From Mixophyes australis (Eukaryota > Chordata > Amphibia > Anura > Limnodynastidae): a stretch of DNA of 64,000 nt. Location: positions 61,336,789-61,400,788 of the forward strand of contig JAVHZZ010000003.1 of NCBI GenBank assembly GCA_036250195.1, written 5' to 3'. The notes beneath the pieces are model-generated. The model saw nothing but the letters and a program-made list of their open reading frames with translations. It searched no databases and was not told the origin of the DNA. Positions 40,510-53,208 of the stretch are shown one piece after another (position 1 is the stretch's first letter; every line of letters begins with the position of its first letter). The position numbers and the translations under genes were made by a program.

Positions 40510-41341
40510 GGGGGGTATTCAATTGGCGAGTTTTTTTGTTTTTGACCGCGTTAAGTCATTTTAACGCTGTTTTTTTATAATTTTCGAGCGGGTTAACTTT
40601 ACCCACAATTCAATTCCATTTTTAATGCTCAGTTTTTTTTCATGAACCGGTCTCGCGCTCTAGAACGTCTATTGAAAGTATAGGGTGTGCGAGAGGCAGC
40701 CTCGTTAAAAACTATTCAATTGTTTTTTAACGCGGTGGGTAAAACAGGCAAATATGCTGTTTTTATCTCGTACCTCTTTGGGGTGTGTTAAAAATAAAAA
40801 ACCTCTGAAAAGTATTTAAGATCATCGAATAATGTGGAAAAAAGTTAAAATTTTGTTTATCACTAATGCCTAACTTGTGTTGATTTTCTTGTGAAGAAAT
40901 AATGAAATAAAATTAAACATAAAAAAAATAAAAAAATCACTAAGTAATTATATTTATGTATGTTTTTGGTACAAATATGAATGTAGTAATGTGTTTTGAC
41001 ATGGTATAGATTGTATGGTAAAAAATAGTTCAATTAAAAAATATGCTAAAGAAAGTACTGTAATGTAGATATTATCAATGTGTAATGCAATCTAATGTAT
41101 GAAAATGTATGCAAACCTTTTTTTGTGTTCTACATGACAGCGTTAAAACGCCCCTAAAAACTCGCAAACACAATGATTAACGTGCAGGGGCAGCGTTCCC
41201 TCTTTTTCAGTTGAATTGCACGAGTTTTCCCGCTGCGCTAACTTAAAACGATCGGTATTGCACTTAAAAACCCCGCAGGAGATTTGTTTTTGTTTTTTAC
41301 GCTGCGGGGGAAAAAAAACTTGCTGACAATTGACTACCCCC
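40510..41341. mobile_element. PIF/Harbinger-like TIR element, 832 bp
   Basis: Starts GGGGGGTATTCAATTGG and ends CAATTGACTACCCCC, flanked by TAT at 40507-40509 and 41342-41344. It has AT-rich filler without a transposase. The termini are of the same type as the palindrome at 23630-23831. Confidence 0.8.
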
Positions 41342-41883
41342 TATGTGTTGCAAGCTTATAAAGTGGTTACTATATAAACTGTAACTGTGTCATATGATTG
41401 TAACAATGTTTTAGTATTTATTCCCAATATCTGGCTGTCAGGATTTGGTAGCAATTATTCTAATAAGTCTCTAGGAGGGGGGTCCTGTATGTGTTTTGAA
41501 AAAAACAGGTAATAGTCTTTTATAATTAACTTAATACTCCCAGTGTGTATGGAGTAGATAGAATACCAAAAGGCTTTGTAATGATTCATTTCTTTCAGTT
41601 CAGATATTCATGCAGTCTTGTGCCCATTATACTTTACTGGAGTCAGGGTGTTTAATGATGTGGAATGCTCTATACTGTTCATTTAATATAGGTTAAAATG
41701 ATCGCACTTACATTAGTGTCCGACAAAGTGAACAATGTAAAATATGCTGTTGGAAGGATGGCGCTATAACATAATGTCCTTATATATCAATAGTTCATTC
41801 TTTACTGTTTTGTAGTGCAGTGTTCTTCATAAAAGTTATTTCTCTTACTCGAAGTGAAAATGCTCTTTGTGTAATTCAACATG

Positions 41884-41885
<2 letters not shown>

Positions 41886-41943
<58 letters not shown>
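41886..41943. repeat. (TA)n microsatellite
   Basis: About 58 bp of pure TA. Confidence 0.97.
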
Positions 41944-41946
<3 letters not shown>

Positions 41947-42320
41947 AAAATAGAAAAACAAATTATGGTGCAGTGTTTCCTGATGGCACACATCCATAAA
42001 AGTGATTAATTCTCCTTTATAATATTGAAGGTGAAATACCATAATATTACTTTCACCAACGAAATAAAATAGGAGGATATAAAATCACAGATACAGCTTT
42101 ACTGCCAGTACAACAACTGGATAAAAATACAAATAAAATATATTCCTTAAAAAACAATCCTGGACATAGGTACAGATGGGTCCTTACCACCAGCCTCGGA
42201 CTAGTCTGTCGGGGAGCCGGGCTATCCACTGGTAGGCCCACGTTGCATTGAAGCTCCTCCCCCTCTGTTAGGGCGGAGCTAACCAAACAGCTGACTCCCG
42301 ACGGCAACACTTCGGTTAAC

Positions 42321-42381
42321 CACACTACCGCGCAGGTGCAGAGAGCCGTGTGTGGGCTCTCTGCACCTGCACGGTAGTGTG
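42321..42381. repeat. 27-bp-arm hairpin
   Basis: Arms begin CACACTACCG and end GGTAGTGTG, 27 bases each with a single C/T mismatch at a CpG, separated by a loop of about 7 bases (GTGTGTG). The arms include GCAGGTGCAGAGAGCC / GGCTCTCTGCACCTGC. Confidence 0.95.
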
Positions 42382-43026
42382 ATTTTCAGTTTGAGCAGGG
42401 GAATAGAAGTGACACGCATGGAGGAGGAGTTCCTGTTATCCAGCCGCCCAGAGGAGCATGAATAAAGGACGCCGGAGCTTTCCACAGGTTAGTAAGTTAA
42501 TTTTTTTTAACAGAGATCAATGAGCAGAGAAAAATGAGGGACATCATTGAAAATGAGCCAGGAGGGATGAAAGAGGGAAATGGGGAGAGGCATGAGGGAT
42601 GAAAGAGGTATATATATGTATTTATTCATTGATATATAGGGACATTATGTTATAGCGCCATTCTTTCATTCACTTTTTGTGACTTTTAAGAGACCTTCTG
42701 TGGATAGGGTCTATGGATGAGAGGGGATGCTGAACAGTTCTTAATTGCGCCTATATATATCAGTTCCCTTATTTTGTTTGTATAAAATATGCTGTTGCTG
42801 TCACGATTGGTGCTCCTGGGGACGAGGTGTATACCCACTGTAGTGGCTCTGAGTCTCCGTCCCGTTCGTTCTGCAGACAAGAGTCCCAAAGGTGTTGTTA
42901 GGATGCAAACAGTTCACAGGTGCAAGGATTAAGTAAGTACTCCTATGCGTTTTGTCGTAATGCACAATTTCCTTAGGATATTCCTATTTCTCAGAGACAT
43001 TGTTTAAATAATTTTCCTATATTTTA

Positions 43027-43317
43027 ATGTCGGACAAAAGGACTAGTTCTAAGTCCACTATAAACTTTACCTGTTCCAAGGGTCAGGCTAAACTGCCTAA
43101 TGGACAACAGCAATCATCTGGGGGTGACACAGCTGAGATGGCAGAACTTGCATTGGTGAGATCGCAGTACCAATCCATCACTCCGCTAACTCGCATTGCT
43201 GCATGTCAGAAGGAGGCGAGTGAGAATATTTCCATTTTCTCCAACCTTAGGGCATCTGAACTTGATGTTTTCCTTCAGGAAAGTGTTCTCAAGTTTGAAC
43301 AGAGCCAATTGCAATAA
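43027..43317 (+). pseudogene. DIRS ORF1 (gag-like) N-terminal remnant
   Basis: 96-codon open piece beginning MSDKRTSSKSTINFTCSKGQ, then out of frame. The position directly upstream of DIRS RT sequence fits the first ORF of the element. It has no independent domain signature I can name. Confidence 0.5.
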
Positions 43318-44719
43318 CCCAGATCGAACCACCTTGTGCTAAGACTTTGGAAAAGTGTGTCATGGGCATAGTACAAATGTCTTTATCACTGGGAAAGCCA
43401 TTTTATTCTTCTTCAGATCAGAAGCTGCATAACCAGCCAGATCCTTCTCGGGTGTATTTCCAATAGAACTCTGGCTCAGAGTTTTCCTCTCAGAAGGAAG
43501 GTGAGTTACTGGGAGATTCCGATTATGATACTTCTACTAGTATCAAAGAAGAGCTGTTTAGAAGGGTAATTGACAAATTGATTATGGCAGATCACCATAT
43601 GCTCAATATTCAGGATTCAGAGGATCCTTCTTTTCCAGATGTTTCTATCTTTAAGAAAAAGCATCTGAGATGTTAGGCAAAGCATTAGTTAAACCTGATG
43701 ATAAATCCCAGGTTGATGGAGATTCTCTGTTCTGTATCCTTTGCTGGCTGAAGATACTGCAGGGTGAAGTACCCTCCTAAGCTGGACATGACTGTGGGGA
43801 GTTTGTCTAAATCTACTATTATTCCTGTGCCAGGTTCTGCTTCTCTAAGAAAGTGCAGACAAAAAGATGCAAGGGCATTTTAAAGTCCATCTATGTCGCA
43901 GCAGATGCGGACCTAAGACTCATCCTGGCATCTGCATGTGTCAATAAAGCCAATTGAGAAATGATTGGATCAAAGGTCTTCAGTCAGGTACACCCAGCTC
44001 AGACTTCCTACCCTTAACCCCTGTAATGTTCAGAGTGAGTGGGACTCCTCTTCATGCTAACAAGTCCCAGTTGGCTACTGCATTTAAGGAGTTAAAAAAA
44101 ATCTGTTTGTTTTATGATGCTGCAGGAGGAAGTGAATCTTTCCTACATTATAAATGTGTGCATAGTCCATTAAAGTCTATGGGAAATGACAGGTATAGGG
44201 ACAGGCTTGTTTAGAGCCTCTATATCCCTGTCCCTGGTCCATAGAAAGCTGGGGGTACCCTTGATGAAAGAGAGGAGTACCCCATTTCAAATGATACTTG
44301 CTTATTTATTGCCTGCCGATTGGCAAACATCAAATATGTGAGAAGCCAAAATTGCTCAGTACAGCGGTGAGAAAAGTCTCAACTGTTTTGTTGGTTAATT
44401 CTCCCAACGTAAAGGTGCCAAGGTTTAGTTCCTTTCACTTTACTGCAAAACAGAAAGGTTCTACCTCAAGGGGTTATTCCTTTACCCTATGAGATGGTAA
44501 TCAGAAGGGCAAACATATGTGGGCATCCAGATGCTTTTACCCAAGCCCTCAGAAAATCCAACAGAATGGCAAGGTTCTAGCCAACATCTGTGGTGAAAAG
44601 CCGCCTTCTGCTTTTCCAAGACAAATGTCATGCCTCTTCAGATGCATGGTTAGAAGAAATCATAAAGAGGAGTTATACTCTAGACTTTCAAGGTTCTCCA
44701 CCCAGTTAGTTGTTTTTCC

Positions 44720-45295
44720 CCTGGCCTCCCTGGAGTAAGGGCCAATAGACTAGTCACCATGAGTGCATATTTGGACAATTTGCTGATAAATGCAGACTTC
44801 TCCTATCTGCTTCTCAGCCACCTTCAAATACCAGCTCATCAGGTTTATAATAAATTATCAAAAATCCAACGGTTTCCGGGGAGTTCTTGGGTCTTCTCTT
44901 CCAAACTCGTCTCCAGAGAGTATTCATGCCACAGGAGAAGATCACTACACTCCTGAAGTTAGTGAGATCTGTCCTAACTCATAAGAGAACATCGCTTCTC
45001 CAGTGCATTATACTACTAGGAAAATGGTGTCAACATTCGACAGGGTGCAGAATGTGCACTTCCATTCCTTTACTTTCTAGAATTATATTTTGATATATAG
45101 TGGTCGAGCTCCAATCTTTGCTTAGCCACTTAGTTTCTCCGTCTGTCGTCTCAGGCACATCAGTCCCTACTGGATGGACAACCTGAACTTGATTCAGCAT
45201 CACCATCTGGGGCTCTACCATTGTGATAACAGCCTTCAGGTATGGGGAGCGGAAACTTTGCAACTTTGGAACCAGCCTTCCACCTGGGTACACCT
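44720..45295 (+). pseudogene. DIRS reverse transcriptase / RNase H remnant
   Basis: Contains AYLDNLLI with LLSHLQI (RT motif C region and following helix), MPQEKITTLLKLVRSVLTH (thumb region, shared with DIRS1) and SLQVWGAETL (an RNase H-like strand, GWGA in intact relatives), all in different frames. Upstream RT motifs are too decayed to place. It is interrupted after about 45295 by L2. Confidence 0.65.
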
Positions 45296-48200
45296 CTACA
45301 GCATTTCTGCTGTCTCTTACCCTGATCGTCTGTGATGCCCCCGTTCCCCGCTCCGCTGATCCTGACGCCATCTGCTGCTACTTTCTCCGCCTGAAGTTCT
45401 TTCTGTGTTCTCTGCTGTGCTGCCCTGAGGACCCTGATGCCGACCACTGCTGATCTCTCCGCCTGATCTCCACGTGCTGCTCTGTCTTCCTGATGCTGTC
45501 TTCGGTCACCGGCCTCCTCGCTGCCACGTCTGGTCTCCGACCTCAACGCCACCATCCCATACCAACGTGGCGCTGCTCTTTCCCCTCCGCCTGCACTGGT
45601 CCTGCTGCTGTCTCCGACTGCTCCGGTCCGGATGCCTGCTGCTCCAGTTCCTGATGCTGTCTCCAGCTGCCCTTGTAGCCGCCCTCCATGCGGCACTGCT
45701 CCGGTCCTGATGCTCTCTCTTGCTGCCGAACTGAAGCCTCTCAACGCTGCCTTACTCTCCACAACCGTCTCACCGTCTCCTCGGGCCTGTGACTCTGCCT
45801 CACCGCCTCAGCGTGGCTCTTGTCCTTACCGTGACTCTCCTGATTCTCTGGACTTTCCTGCCCTGGACCCTGTACCTCCCTGGACTCCTGGTCTCCCTGG
45901 ACTTTCCTGTCCTGGACCCGTTATCGGCTCTCTGCAGCCCTACATCATTTTCGCCACCTTGTGTTTTCATTTCTAACTTACCTTAAGCTTATTTTATCCT
46001 TAGTTTAACCTTATTTTACTGCTATTTAATTTTTGTGTTTTCATTTCTATTTAATTAATTTTTTGTGTTTTCATTTCTAATTTACCGTAAGCTCATTTTA
46101 ACCTTAGTTTAACCTTATTTTACTGCAATTTATTTTATTGTATTGTACTGTATTTTATATTAATTATTCTATCTTAATTATTTTACTTTATCTTAATTAT
46201 TGTACTTTATTTGCATTTTTAACTTTCTCCATTTTATTTTAATTCTTTACGGCACTTTATATCGCTTCTGCGACCGCCTTTTGTTCTTGCTCCATTCCTT
46301 TGTCCCTTACAGTCCTATCTTTGTCTTTGTCTTACTTTGTTCTGTCAATCCCTAATCTAATTAAGCTTAATCGAACTAGTTTAATCTAACTAAATCTTTG
46401 TTTTACTTTACTCTGTCTATCCTTAATCTAACTAAGCCTCTTATCTGCTCTGGTCCATTTCTGTCTCCCTTTGCTGCCCTCACCTCTGTGTTAATTACCC
46501 TTGCCCCTTCTATTATTCCCCGTCCATCCCTGTCCCTCACCCTGCCGCCCAGCTCCTTTCCTATACCCATCCTCTCCCCGAGCCCCCTTCTCTCGCTGCC
46601 CCACCCCTCACCCTCACCCTAGCCCTATCAATCCTGACAATCTCATCCGCATCTCCCCTCTTCCCTCCCTCCCCTTATGTGCCCTCTGGAACTCCAGGTC
46701 CATCTGTAACAAACTGGCCTCCATCCATGACCTCTTCATCTCCAACTCTCTAAATCTTCTTGCCATCACTGAAACCTGGCTTACTTCTTCTCCTATGGGG
46801 GCCTCTCCTTCACCCACTCCATTAGACCGGATGAGCGTCCAGGAGGTGGAGTGGGTCTCCTCCTTTCCCCTAACTGCACTTTTCGGGTCATTCCCACCTT
46901 ACCTTCCATCTCCTTCTCTTCCTTTTGAAGTACACTCCATCCGGCTCTTCTCCCCCATCCACCTCCGTGTCTCCGTCATCTACCGTCCCCCAGGACCCTC
47001 CTCCCTTTTCCTTGACAACTTCGCTTCATGGCTCCCCCACTACCTTTCCTCTGACCTTCCCTCCATCATACTTGGTGACTTTAATATTCCTATTGACAAC
47101 TGTTCTGACCTCGCCACCATCAAACTTCTCGCCCTCTCCTCCTCCCTAGGCCTCACTCAGTGGACCTCTTCCCCCACCCACTGTCTTGGTCACTCCCTTG
47201 ACCTTGTCTTCTCTCATCTCTGTGATCTCTCTGACTTCTCCAACTCTCCCTTCCCACTCTCTGACCACCATCTCCTCTCCTTCACTCTGTCCTCCACCCC
47301 TGCCTCGCCCAAAGCCACCCACACCAGGCGCAACCTTGACGCTATTGACCCTACCTCCTTCTCTCTTGAAACTCTCCTATCATCCCTTCCCTCCCTGGTC
47401 TGTCCTGACCAGGCGTCCTCCCTCTACAATCTCTCCCTCTCTACTGCCCTGGACACTGTCGCCCCCGCCTCTACTGTCAGCAGACACCGCATTATTCCCC
47501 AGCCCTGGCACTCAAAACTCACCCGCTTCCTCCAAAACTGCTCTCGCACTGCTGAACACCTCTGGAGGAAATCTCGTTCCCTGGCCGACTTCCTTCACTT
47601 TAAATTCATCCTCTTCTTTCTACTCCGCCCTCTCCCTCGCCAAACAATCCTTCTTTAAGTCCCTCATTTCTTCTCAGTCCTCCAATCCCCGCCGCCTCTT
47701 TGCCAACTTCAGCTCCCTACTCTCCACCCCACCCCCTCCTGTCCCGTCTTCCCTGTCCGCTTCTGACTTGGCCTCAATTTTGGAAGAGAAAAAGGTGGCA
47801 ATCAGACTGAACATCTCCTCCCCTTCTCCCGCCTCCCTCTTCACTTCACCTCCCACCAACACCCAACTCTGGTGCTCCTTCTGCCCTACAACAGGTGAAG
47901 AAGTTCGCTCTCTCATTCTTTCCTCTCCACCCTCTACCTGCCCTCTCGATCCCATCCCCTCTCACCTCCTTCGCTCTCTTTCTCCCACTGCCTGCTCTTA
48001 CCTCGCACACCTTTTCAACCTATCACTCTCCTCTGGTGTAGTACCCCTCATTTAAACATCCTATCCTCAAGAAACCCAATCTCGACTCCACATCTCTTGC
48101 CAACTATCGCCATATCTCTCTTCTCCCCTATGCCTCTAAATTACTTGAGCAAATTGTCTGCAGCTGCCTAACCAGGCACCTCTCGGACAATTCCCTCCTT

Positions 48201-49745
48201 GACCCTCTCCAATCCGGCTACCGCCCCCTCCACTCTACCGAAACTGCCCTGGCCAAGGTTACTAATTAACTCCTATCGGCCAAATCCAAGGGTCATTTCT
48301 CCCTACTCATCCTCCTTGACCTCTCCGCAGCCTTTGACACCGTGGATCACCCCCTCCTGCTGCAAACTCTTCTCTCTCTCGGCCTCTCTGGTTCTGTCCA
48401 TGCCTGGTTCACCTCATACCTCGCTAACCGCTCCTTCTCTGTATCCATGTCTGGTTCTTCCTCCTCCCCCTACCCTCTCGCTGTAGGAGTCCCATAGGGC
48501 TCCGTTCTTGGCCCTCTACTCTTTTCGCTCTATACTTCCTCCCTTGGTGCTCTCATCTCCTCCTTTGGCCTTCAGTATCGACTTTATGCTGATGACATTC
48601 AACTTTACATCTCTTCACCTGATCTTTCCTCCACCCTCCTCGCTCAGGTATCTGACTGCCTCTCCGCCATCTCCTCCTAGATGTCGGAGCGCTTTCTCAA
48701 AATCAACATTTCCAAAACTGAACTCATTGTCTTTCCTCCTCCCAGCCTCCCATCCCACCATGACCTCTCCATTGTCGTTAACAATACTACCATCTCCTCT
48801 GTCACCCAACTCCGCTGCTTGGGTGTCACCCTTGACTCCTCTCTCTCTTTTGCCCCCACATTCATTCTCTTGCCCAAGCCTGTCGCTTCCAACTACGCAA
48901 CATCGCCCGCATCCGTCCCTTTCTCTCTCAGGAGGCCACCAAAACCATCATACACGCACTCATCATCTCCCGCCTGGATTACTGCAACCTCCTCCTCACC
49001 GGCCTTCTCCACTCCTGTCTCTCCCCCCCTCCGCTCTATACTCAATGCGGCTGCAAGACTCATCTACCTCTCACGCCGCTCCTCCTCTGCCTCCCCTCTC
49101 TGCCTTGCACTACACTGGCTCCCCTTCCCCTACAGAATTATTTTCAAACTCCTCACCACCACTTACAAGGCTCTCTCCCACTCTACTGCCCCTTATATCT
49201 CTAACCTCCTCTCCATTCACACTCCCGCCTGCTCCCTGCGCTCGGCCAACAACCGCCGCCTCTCCTCCACTCTGATCATCTCTTCCCATTCCAGAATCCA
49301 GGTTTCTTCCCATGCAGCCCCCCTTCACTGGAATGACCTCCCTCGCTCCATCCACCTCTCTCCTACTCTGTGCTCCTTCAAACGTGCACTCAAAACTCAC
49401 CTCTTTCTCAAAGCCTACCAACCATCCACTTAACCCCCATCTCATCCGCTCATTCTACCCTCTCTCCCATTCCCTCAACTGGCTCCTCTTGTGCCTGGTC
49501 TGTTTAACCCTCCCTTAGGATGTAAGCTCGCATGAGCAGGGCCCTCTTCCCTCCTGTCTCCTTACCCATTCTTCTGCTCCGTGTCTATTGCATCTGCCTG
49601 CCTGGAGTTTTTGAAGTATTGGTACTTTTTGTTTATTGTTCTGTACTGTTATACCCTGTATAGTCTACTGTTTGTACTATGTGCGGTGCTGCGGAAACCT
49701 TGTGGCGCCTAACAAATAAATGATGATGATAATAATAATAATAAC
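45296..49745 (+). mobile_element. L2 (CR1-superfamily) LINE, nearly full length, inserted in DIRS
   Basis: Pyrimidine-rich on this strand. About 45300-46500 is a C-rich leader without a clear ORF1. ORF2: endonuclease from about 46620 (LCALWNSRSICNKLASIHD, LNLLAITETWL, VSVIYRPPGP, SIILGDFNIP), RT about 48060-48700 ([36 protein letters not shown] at about 48585), C-terminus [19 protein letters not shown] at about 49430. The 3'UTR has GTAAGCTCGCATGAGCAGGG and ends in GATGATGATAATAATAATAA at about 49705-49745. Several frameshifts and stops, so inactive. Confidence 0.93.
46501..49433 (+). pseudogene. L2 ORF2 (endonuclease-reverse transcriptase), broken
   Basis: APE-type endonuclease plus RT of an L2 element. 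The longest open stretch is 46501-47658 (about 385 codons, endonuclease and linker) and the frame then shifts: 47186-48055, 48199-48486, 48508 onward, 48681-49433. In-frame stops occur inside the RT, for example after AKVTN near 48265 and after VGVP near 48495. The YADD catalytic box is preserved but split from the A box by frameshift. Confidence 0.9.
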
Positions 49746-50789
49746 TTTTTCTCTGGTCCTGCAAGGATACAAGAGTCCCCATAAATGTACTAGAGCTCAG
49801 TCCTTCCTGAATGGCAGGCCAGTCTGGATTTAATTGGACAACACTGCAGCTATGGCACAAAAGTTTTAAGGGGGGTACTAAGAGTCGGCCATGATCATGA
49901 GGTGAGTGAACGGTAGGTTCTGACGATTTCTGTAGTTTACATGCCAGGAGTGGAAAATTGGGAGGCGGATTCTCTAAGCAGACAAATCATTCTCCCTGTG
50001 AAATGGTTCCTCTGCAAAGGTTTTTGATTTACATACTGGAAAGGTGGGCTCAGATGGCTGAACAAGAAATTGGTTTGGTTCTGCTTTAGAACATGACTGT
50101 GTCACTTCATATCCAATTTTTCCTCCAGTAGCCATGCTCCCTCAGGTTCTCAAAAAGGCAAAAGTAGCAGGGGTTTCAGTGACCTTAGTGAACTCCAGAT
50201 TGGCTGAACAGATCATTGTACCAGATGGAGGTGGGACCAGGATGTCTGCTTCTGCCAAAAGAGGACCTACTAACCCAGAAATCTTTTCTACACCAGAACA
50301 TAGCTTGTCTAGCTTTAACAGAGTTTCTTTTGAAGCTGGGATTCTGAGAGTAAAAGGTCTCTCTGAATAAGTTTTCCAGACTATGTTAAAAAGCCAGGAA
50401 ACCTGCTTCAGCACAAATCTATCACACAGTATGCAAGATTTATACACTGCTGCGAACATAAGTGGTTCCACACCTTCCTCCTTTAGACTGTCACGCCTCC
50501 TTTCTTTTCTACAGGACAGTCTATAAAGCTTTGGGACCTCAATTTGTTCTGTCGGCTTTACAGCTTCCTCCCAGATACTATCGAGCTAAAGGTTCTTACT
50601 TGAATGACTGGTTTTCCTCCTTGCTATCTCTTTTGCCATGTGGGTCTCTGAGTTGTGGGGATATTTCCTGCAAGTCTCTTTTTCTACTATTTCATGACAG
50701 GCCAGTGCTGCATCCCAGTTCATCCTTCCAGCCCAAGGTGTCTGGATTCCACCTTAACCAGGATATCGTCCTTCCTTCATGAAGACCAT
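49746..50789 (+). pseudogene. DIRS RNase H end and tyrosine recombinase remnant
   Basis: Resumes at ARIQESPINVLEL, then (50134-50370) a readable block with MLPQVLKKAKVAGVSVTLVN, and (50462-50782) an open stretch ending in QPKVSGFHLNQDIVLPS, the recombinase-domain block typical of DIRS. Many stops. The catalytic Tyr/Arg set cannot be checked in this state. Confidence 0.7.
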
Positions 50790-50883
50790 GACCCGCTTTT
50801 ATTGCTCGGTGTAGTCTGATCACTAAAGATCTACTTGCTACTTAAGCCCACCATCCTCACCTGAAGCACCTAAGGCCGCAGAA

Positions 50884-51660
50884 ATGGCTACCCCAACTGA
50901 CTCCTCATCTAGTGAATGTCCTGCGAGTACCAGTCAAGAGACCGGGGCGATCCTGCAATTAGTCAAATCTACCAACAAAGGCTGAGCTTCCTTCTAAGAA
51001 AGACTTTAAGTTACTGTAATCCAGCCTTGAAGATACAGTCAAGAAAGAGGTCGCCACTCTACAAGCTGAGTTAACTCGTCTCTCGTCTAGAATATCTACG
51101 TTAGATTTTAAATATGAGTCTGTGGCTCGGCATGATCTTCTTAGCGACACTGTAGCTCGGCAGGCCCAAGATCTTCTTTTGCTGCAAAGTAGAGTTGATG
51201 ACCTGGATAACAGGGGCCGCAAGAATAACCTGCATATTCGTGGAATCCCTGAAGAAATAGCCACACAAAATCTAATTGCCTTTCTTACTAAAGTCTTCAA
51301 TGGGATTCTTGAGCAGGATCTCTCTACAAGTATCCAATTCGATAGGGCTCACAGGGCCCTGAAACCAAGGGGTTCTCCATCTGATCGGCCAAGAGACGTG
51401 ATTTGTCGCTTGCACTATTATGTACAGAAGGAAGCTATTCTCCAAAAATTGAGAAAGCTGGACGACATAGAGTACAATGGAAACAGACTTCAAATCTTTC
51501 AGGATCTCTCTCTTGGAATACCTTGCAGATGCATCGTATGATTAAACCCTTAACCGACACACTACGGGCTAAGAACATTAAATATCGATGGGGATTTCCC
51601 TTTAACTTGCAAGTGTCCAAGATATCAATCCATTTTGCTCGCAACTGGGAATACAGGTGA
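50884..51660 (+). pseudogene. L1-type ORF1 protein, broken
   Basis: Starts MATPTDSSSSECPASTS. A heptad-like coiled coil follows (VARQAQDLLLLQSRVDDLDN), then the L1 ORF1 RRM-like region NRGRKNNLHIRGIPEEI, FDRAHRALKPRG, RPRDVICRLHYY, and the C-terminal domain with FQDLS and RAKNIKYRWGFPF after a frameshift near 51510. In L1 elements this protein is the RNA-binding chaperone. An early stop after STNKG near 50980 and the frameshift make it non-functional. Confidence 0.85.
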
Positions 51661-51767
51661 TGCCGCTTCCGGAATGGCAACAACACTTTGTCCGAATGCA
51701 TCCGACTGGTTCAGATTCCTGGCAAACAGCTGGAAGTACCATGAGAAGACGACGTAATCCCCCAGAG

Positions 51768-51915
51768 CAGTGATGGCTAACCTGTGACACTCCAGGTGTT
51801 GTGAAACTACAAGCCCCAGCATGCTTTGCCAGTAGATAACTAGCTGATAGCTGGCAAAGCATGCTGGGGCCTGTTGTTTCACAACACCTGGAGTGTCACA
51901 GGTTAGCCATCACTG
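51768..51915. mobile_element. hAT fold-back MITE in L1 ORF1, perfect 8-bp TSD
   Basis: CAGTGATGGCTAACC ... GGTTAGCCATCACTG with nearly complete arm complementarity (inner CCCAGCATGCTTTGCCAG / CTGGCAAAGCATGCTGGG). Flanked by CCCCAGAG at 51760-51767 and 51916-51923. Same family as 35170-35318. It post-dates the L1. Confidence 0.93.
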
Positions 51916-53208
51916 CCCCAGAGTCTATGGACGCATAATCTGATGCTTTAGCCGGAACTATCTCTTTCCTGTGCTCGATGTAACCAGGGAATCTCTGGGT
52001 CAACTAGTCACTCAGCTGGGGCCGGCGCTATACTGATACAATCAGTGCTCTTGGGCGGCACGGCCTTTCCTACTTCAACTCAATTATACTGGTCTCCTTC
52101 TGGTAGCTGAGATACTGGAGTAATAGTCTACCATACTTGTTATGACTCTTCCTGACTTTTCTGTCTGAGGATGTGCGCAGGAACGGTTATCATAGGATAT
52201 GTACCCAGCTCTTGACCTGACACCTCGTAAAGAAAAATGTTGGTTTTTCAAGTATCTTCTCTGGTTTTTTTGAAGTGTTTGGGCTATTCCTTCTCTCAAT
52301 CATAAAACATGTGGTGCAGCCTCCTCTGTCTACAAGACTTTGCCCATATTAGTTTATCTGTGCGGGTCTCTATCTAGTAACCAGGATATGGGAGTAATGG
52401 ATCCCTGCACTCACCATGTCTTTCCATGGGCCTGAAAATGAACACCTAAATAGTTAAAGTTAGATATGTACCCGGTTCTTTATTATGCACACAATCTTTG
52501 TTCTCCAAGTATTTTCTTTGGCAAGTCAGAGTTCCGGGCTTGTCTAGGTTGGAGGATCATCTAAAAACAAGTCTTGTCGTCCTCTGGTTATTATTATTGG
52601 TATTGTTACTGATTCTATTTTGAAAGTTCTTATAATGTTTGTTACATTTATAGGATGTTTCTGTTAGTCACTGTTTTCTCCCCACACCGCGGCAAGAATT
52701 CTGAGAGATGGGCGTGGCTTCTCCTCTCCCATTTCCCTGGAGCGGTTTAATTGTGTGTTACTTGTTATGTCTTTATATGTTATTAGGTCTGTCTGTGTCT
52801 GTATTGTCATTTTCCTCCTGTGGCTCTCCTTTCCCAGTCTTCCTGGTAATGTCAATTTACACAATCCTCTCAACATTCTTTAGGCTCAGGTTTGCCTTGT
52901 ATTTACAACTGCTAATTCAATTTGTTTGTCTGTTTGACATCAGAGGTGCTCTTCTGATTTATGTAGATCCTCCATGACAGCTTAACTTAAATTGGTCTCA
53001 ATTAATGCCAAGGGTCTTAATCTCCCCGAGAAAAGATTACGGGCATTAAAAGAAATGAGAAATATGGGAGCGGATGTAGTTTTCATCCAAGAGACACTTT
53101 AAGAAAGGAATGGCCGCTCTGGACGGGGGACTCTCTATGTCCTCCTAGCCGCACACCCGCTCACTCTGGGATTTTTTTATTATATTAAGGTTCGAAAGTT
53201 ATAAGCAT

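Larger units (their letters stand above)
41753..42782. mobile_element. Inverted-repeat insert flanked by a 15-bp direct repeat
   Basis: TAAAATATGCTGTTG occurs at 41738-41752 and again at 42783-42797, as expected of a target duplication. Near the left edge ATGGCGCTATAACATAATGT then CC(T/C)TATATATCAAT is mirrored at about 42632-42674. The interior has a long (TA)n tract and a strong hairpin (42321-42381). No coding frame. A 15-bp TSD is more LINE-like than DNA-transposon-like, so the class is open. Confidence 0.55.
42798..50789 (+). mobile_element. Decayed DIRS-type retrotransposon, split by an L2 insertion
   Basis: Tyrosine-recombinase retrotransposon. Left piece 42798 to about 45295: a gag-like ORF1 start at 43027, an RT piece with the catalytic motif as YLDN (family YLDD) near 44765 and PQEKITTLLKLVRSVLTH near 44932, then RNase H-like sequence near 45200. 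Right piece about 49746-50789: PINVLEL of RNase H near 49780 and the tyrosine-recombinase region with QPKVSGFHLNQDIVLPS. Frameshifts and stops throughout. DIRS elements are common in amphibians. The 5' end is uncertain. Confidence 0.75.

Noticed and set aside
45160..45762. 200-codon minus-strand open frame, Arg/Gly/Ala-rich
   Set aside because: It is antisense to the C-rich leader of the plus-strand L2; the composition explains the lack of stops and no domain is visible.
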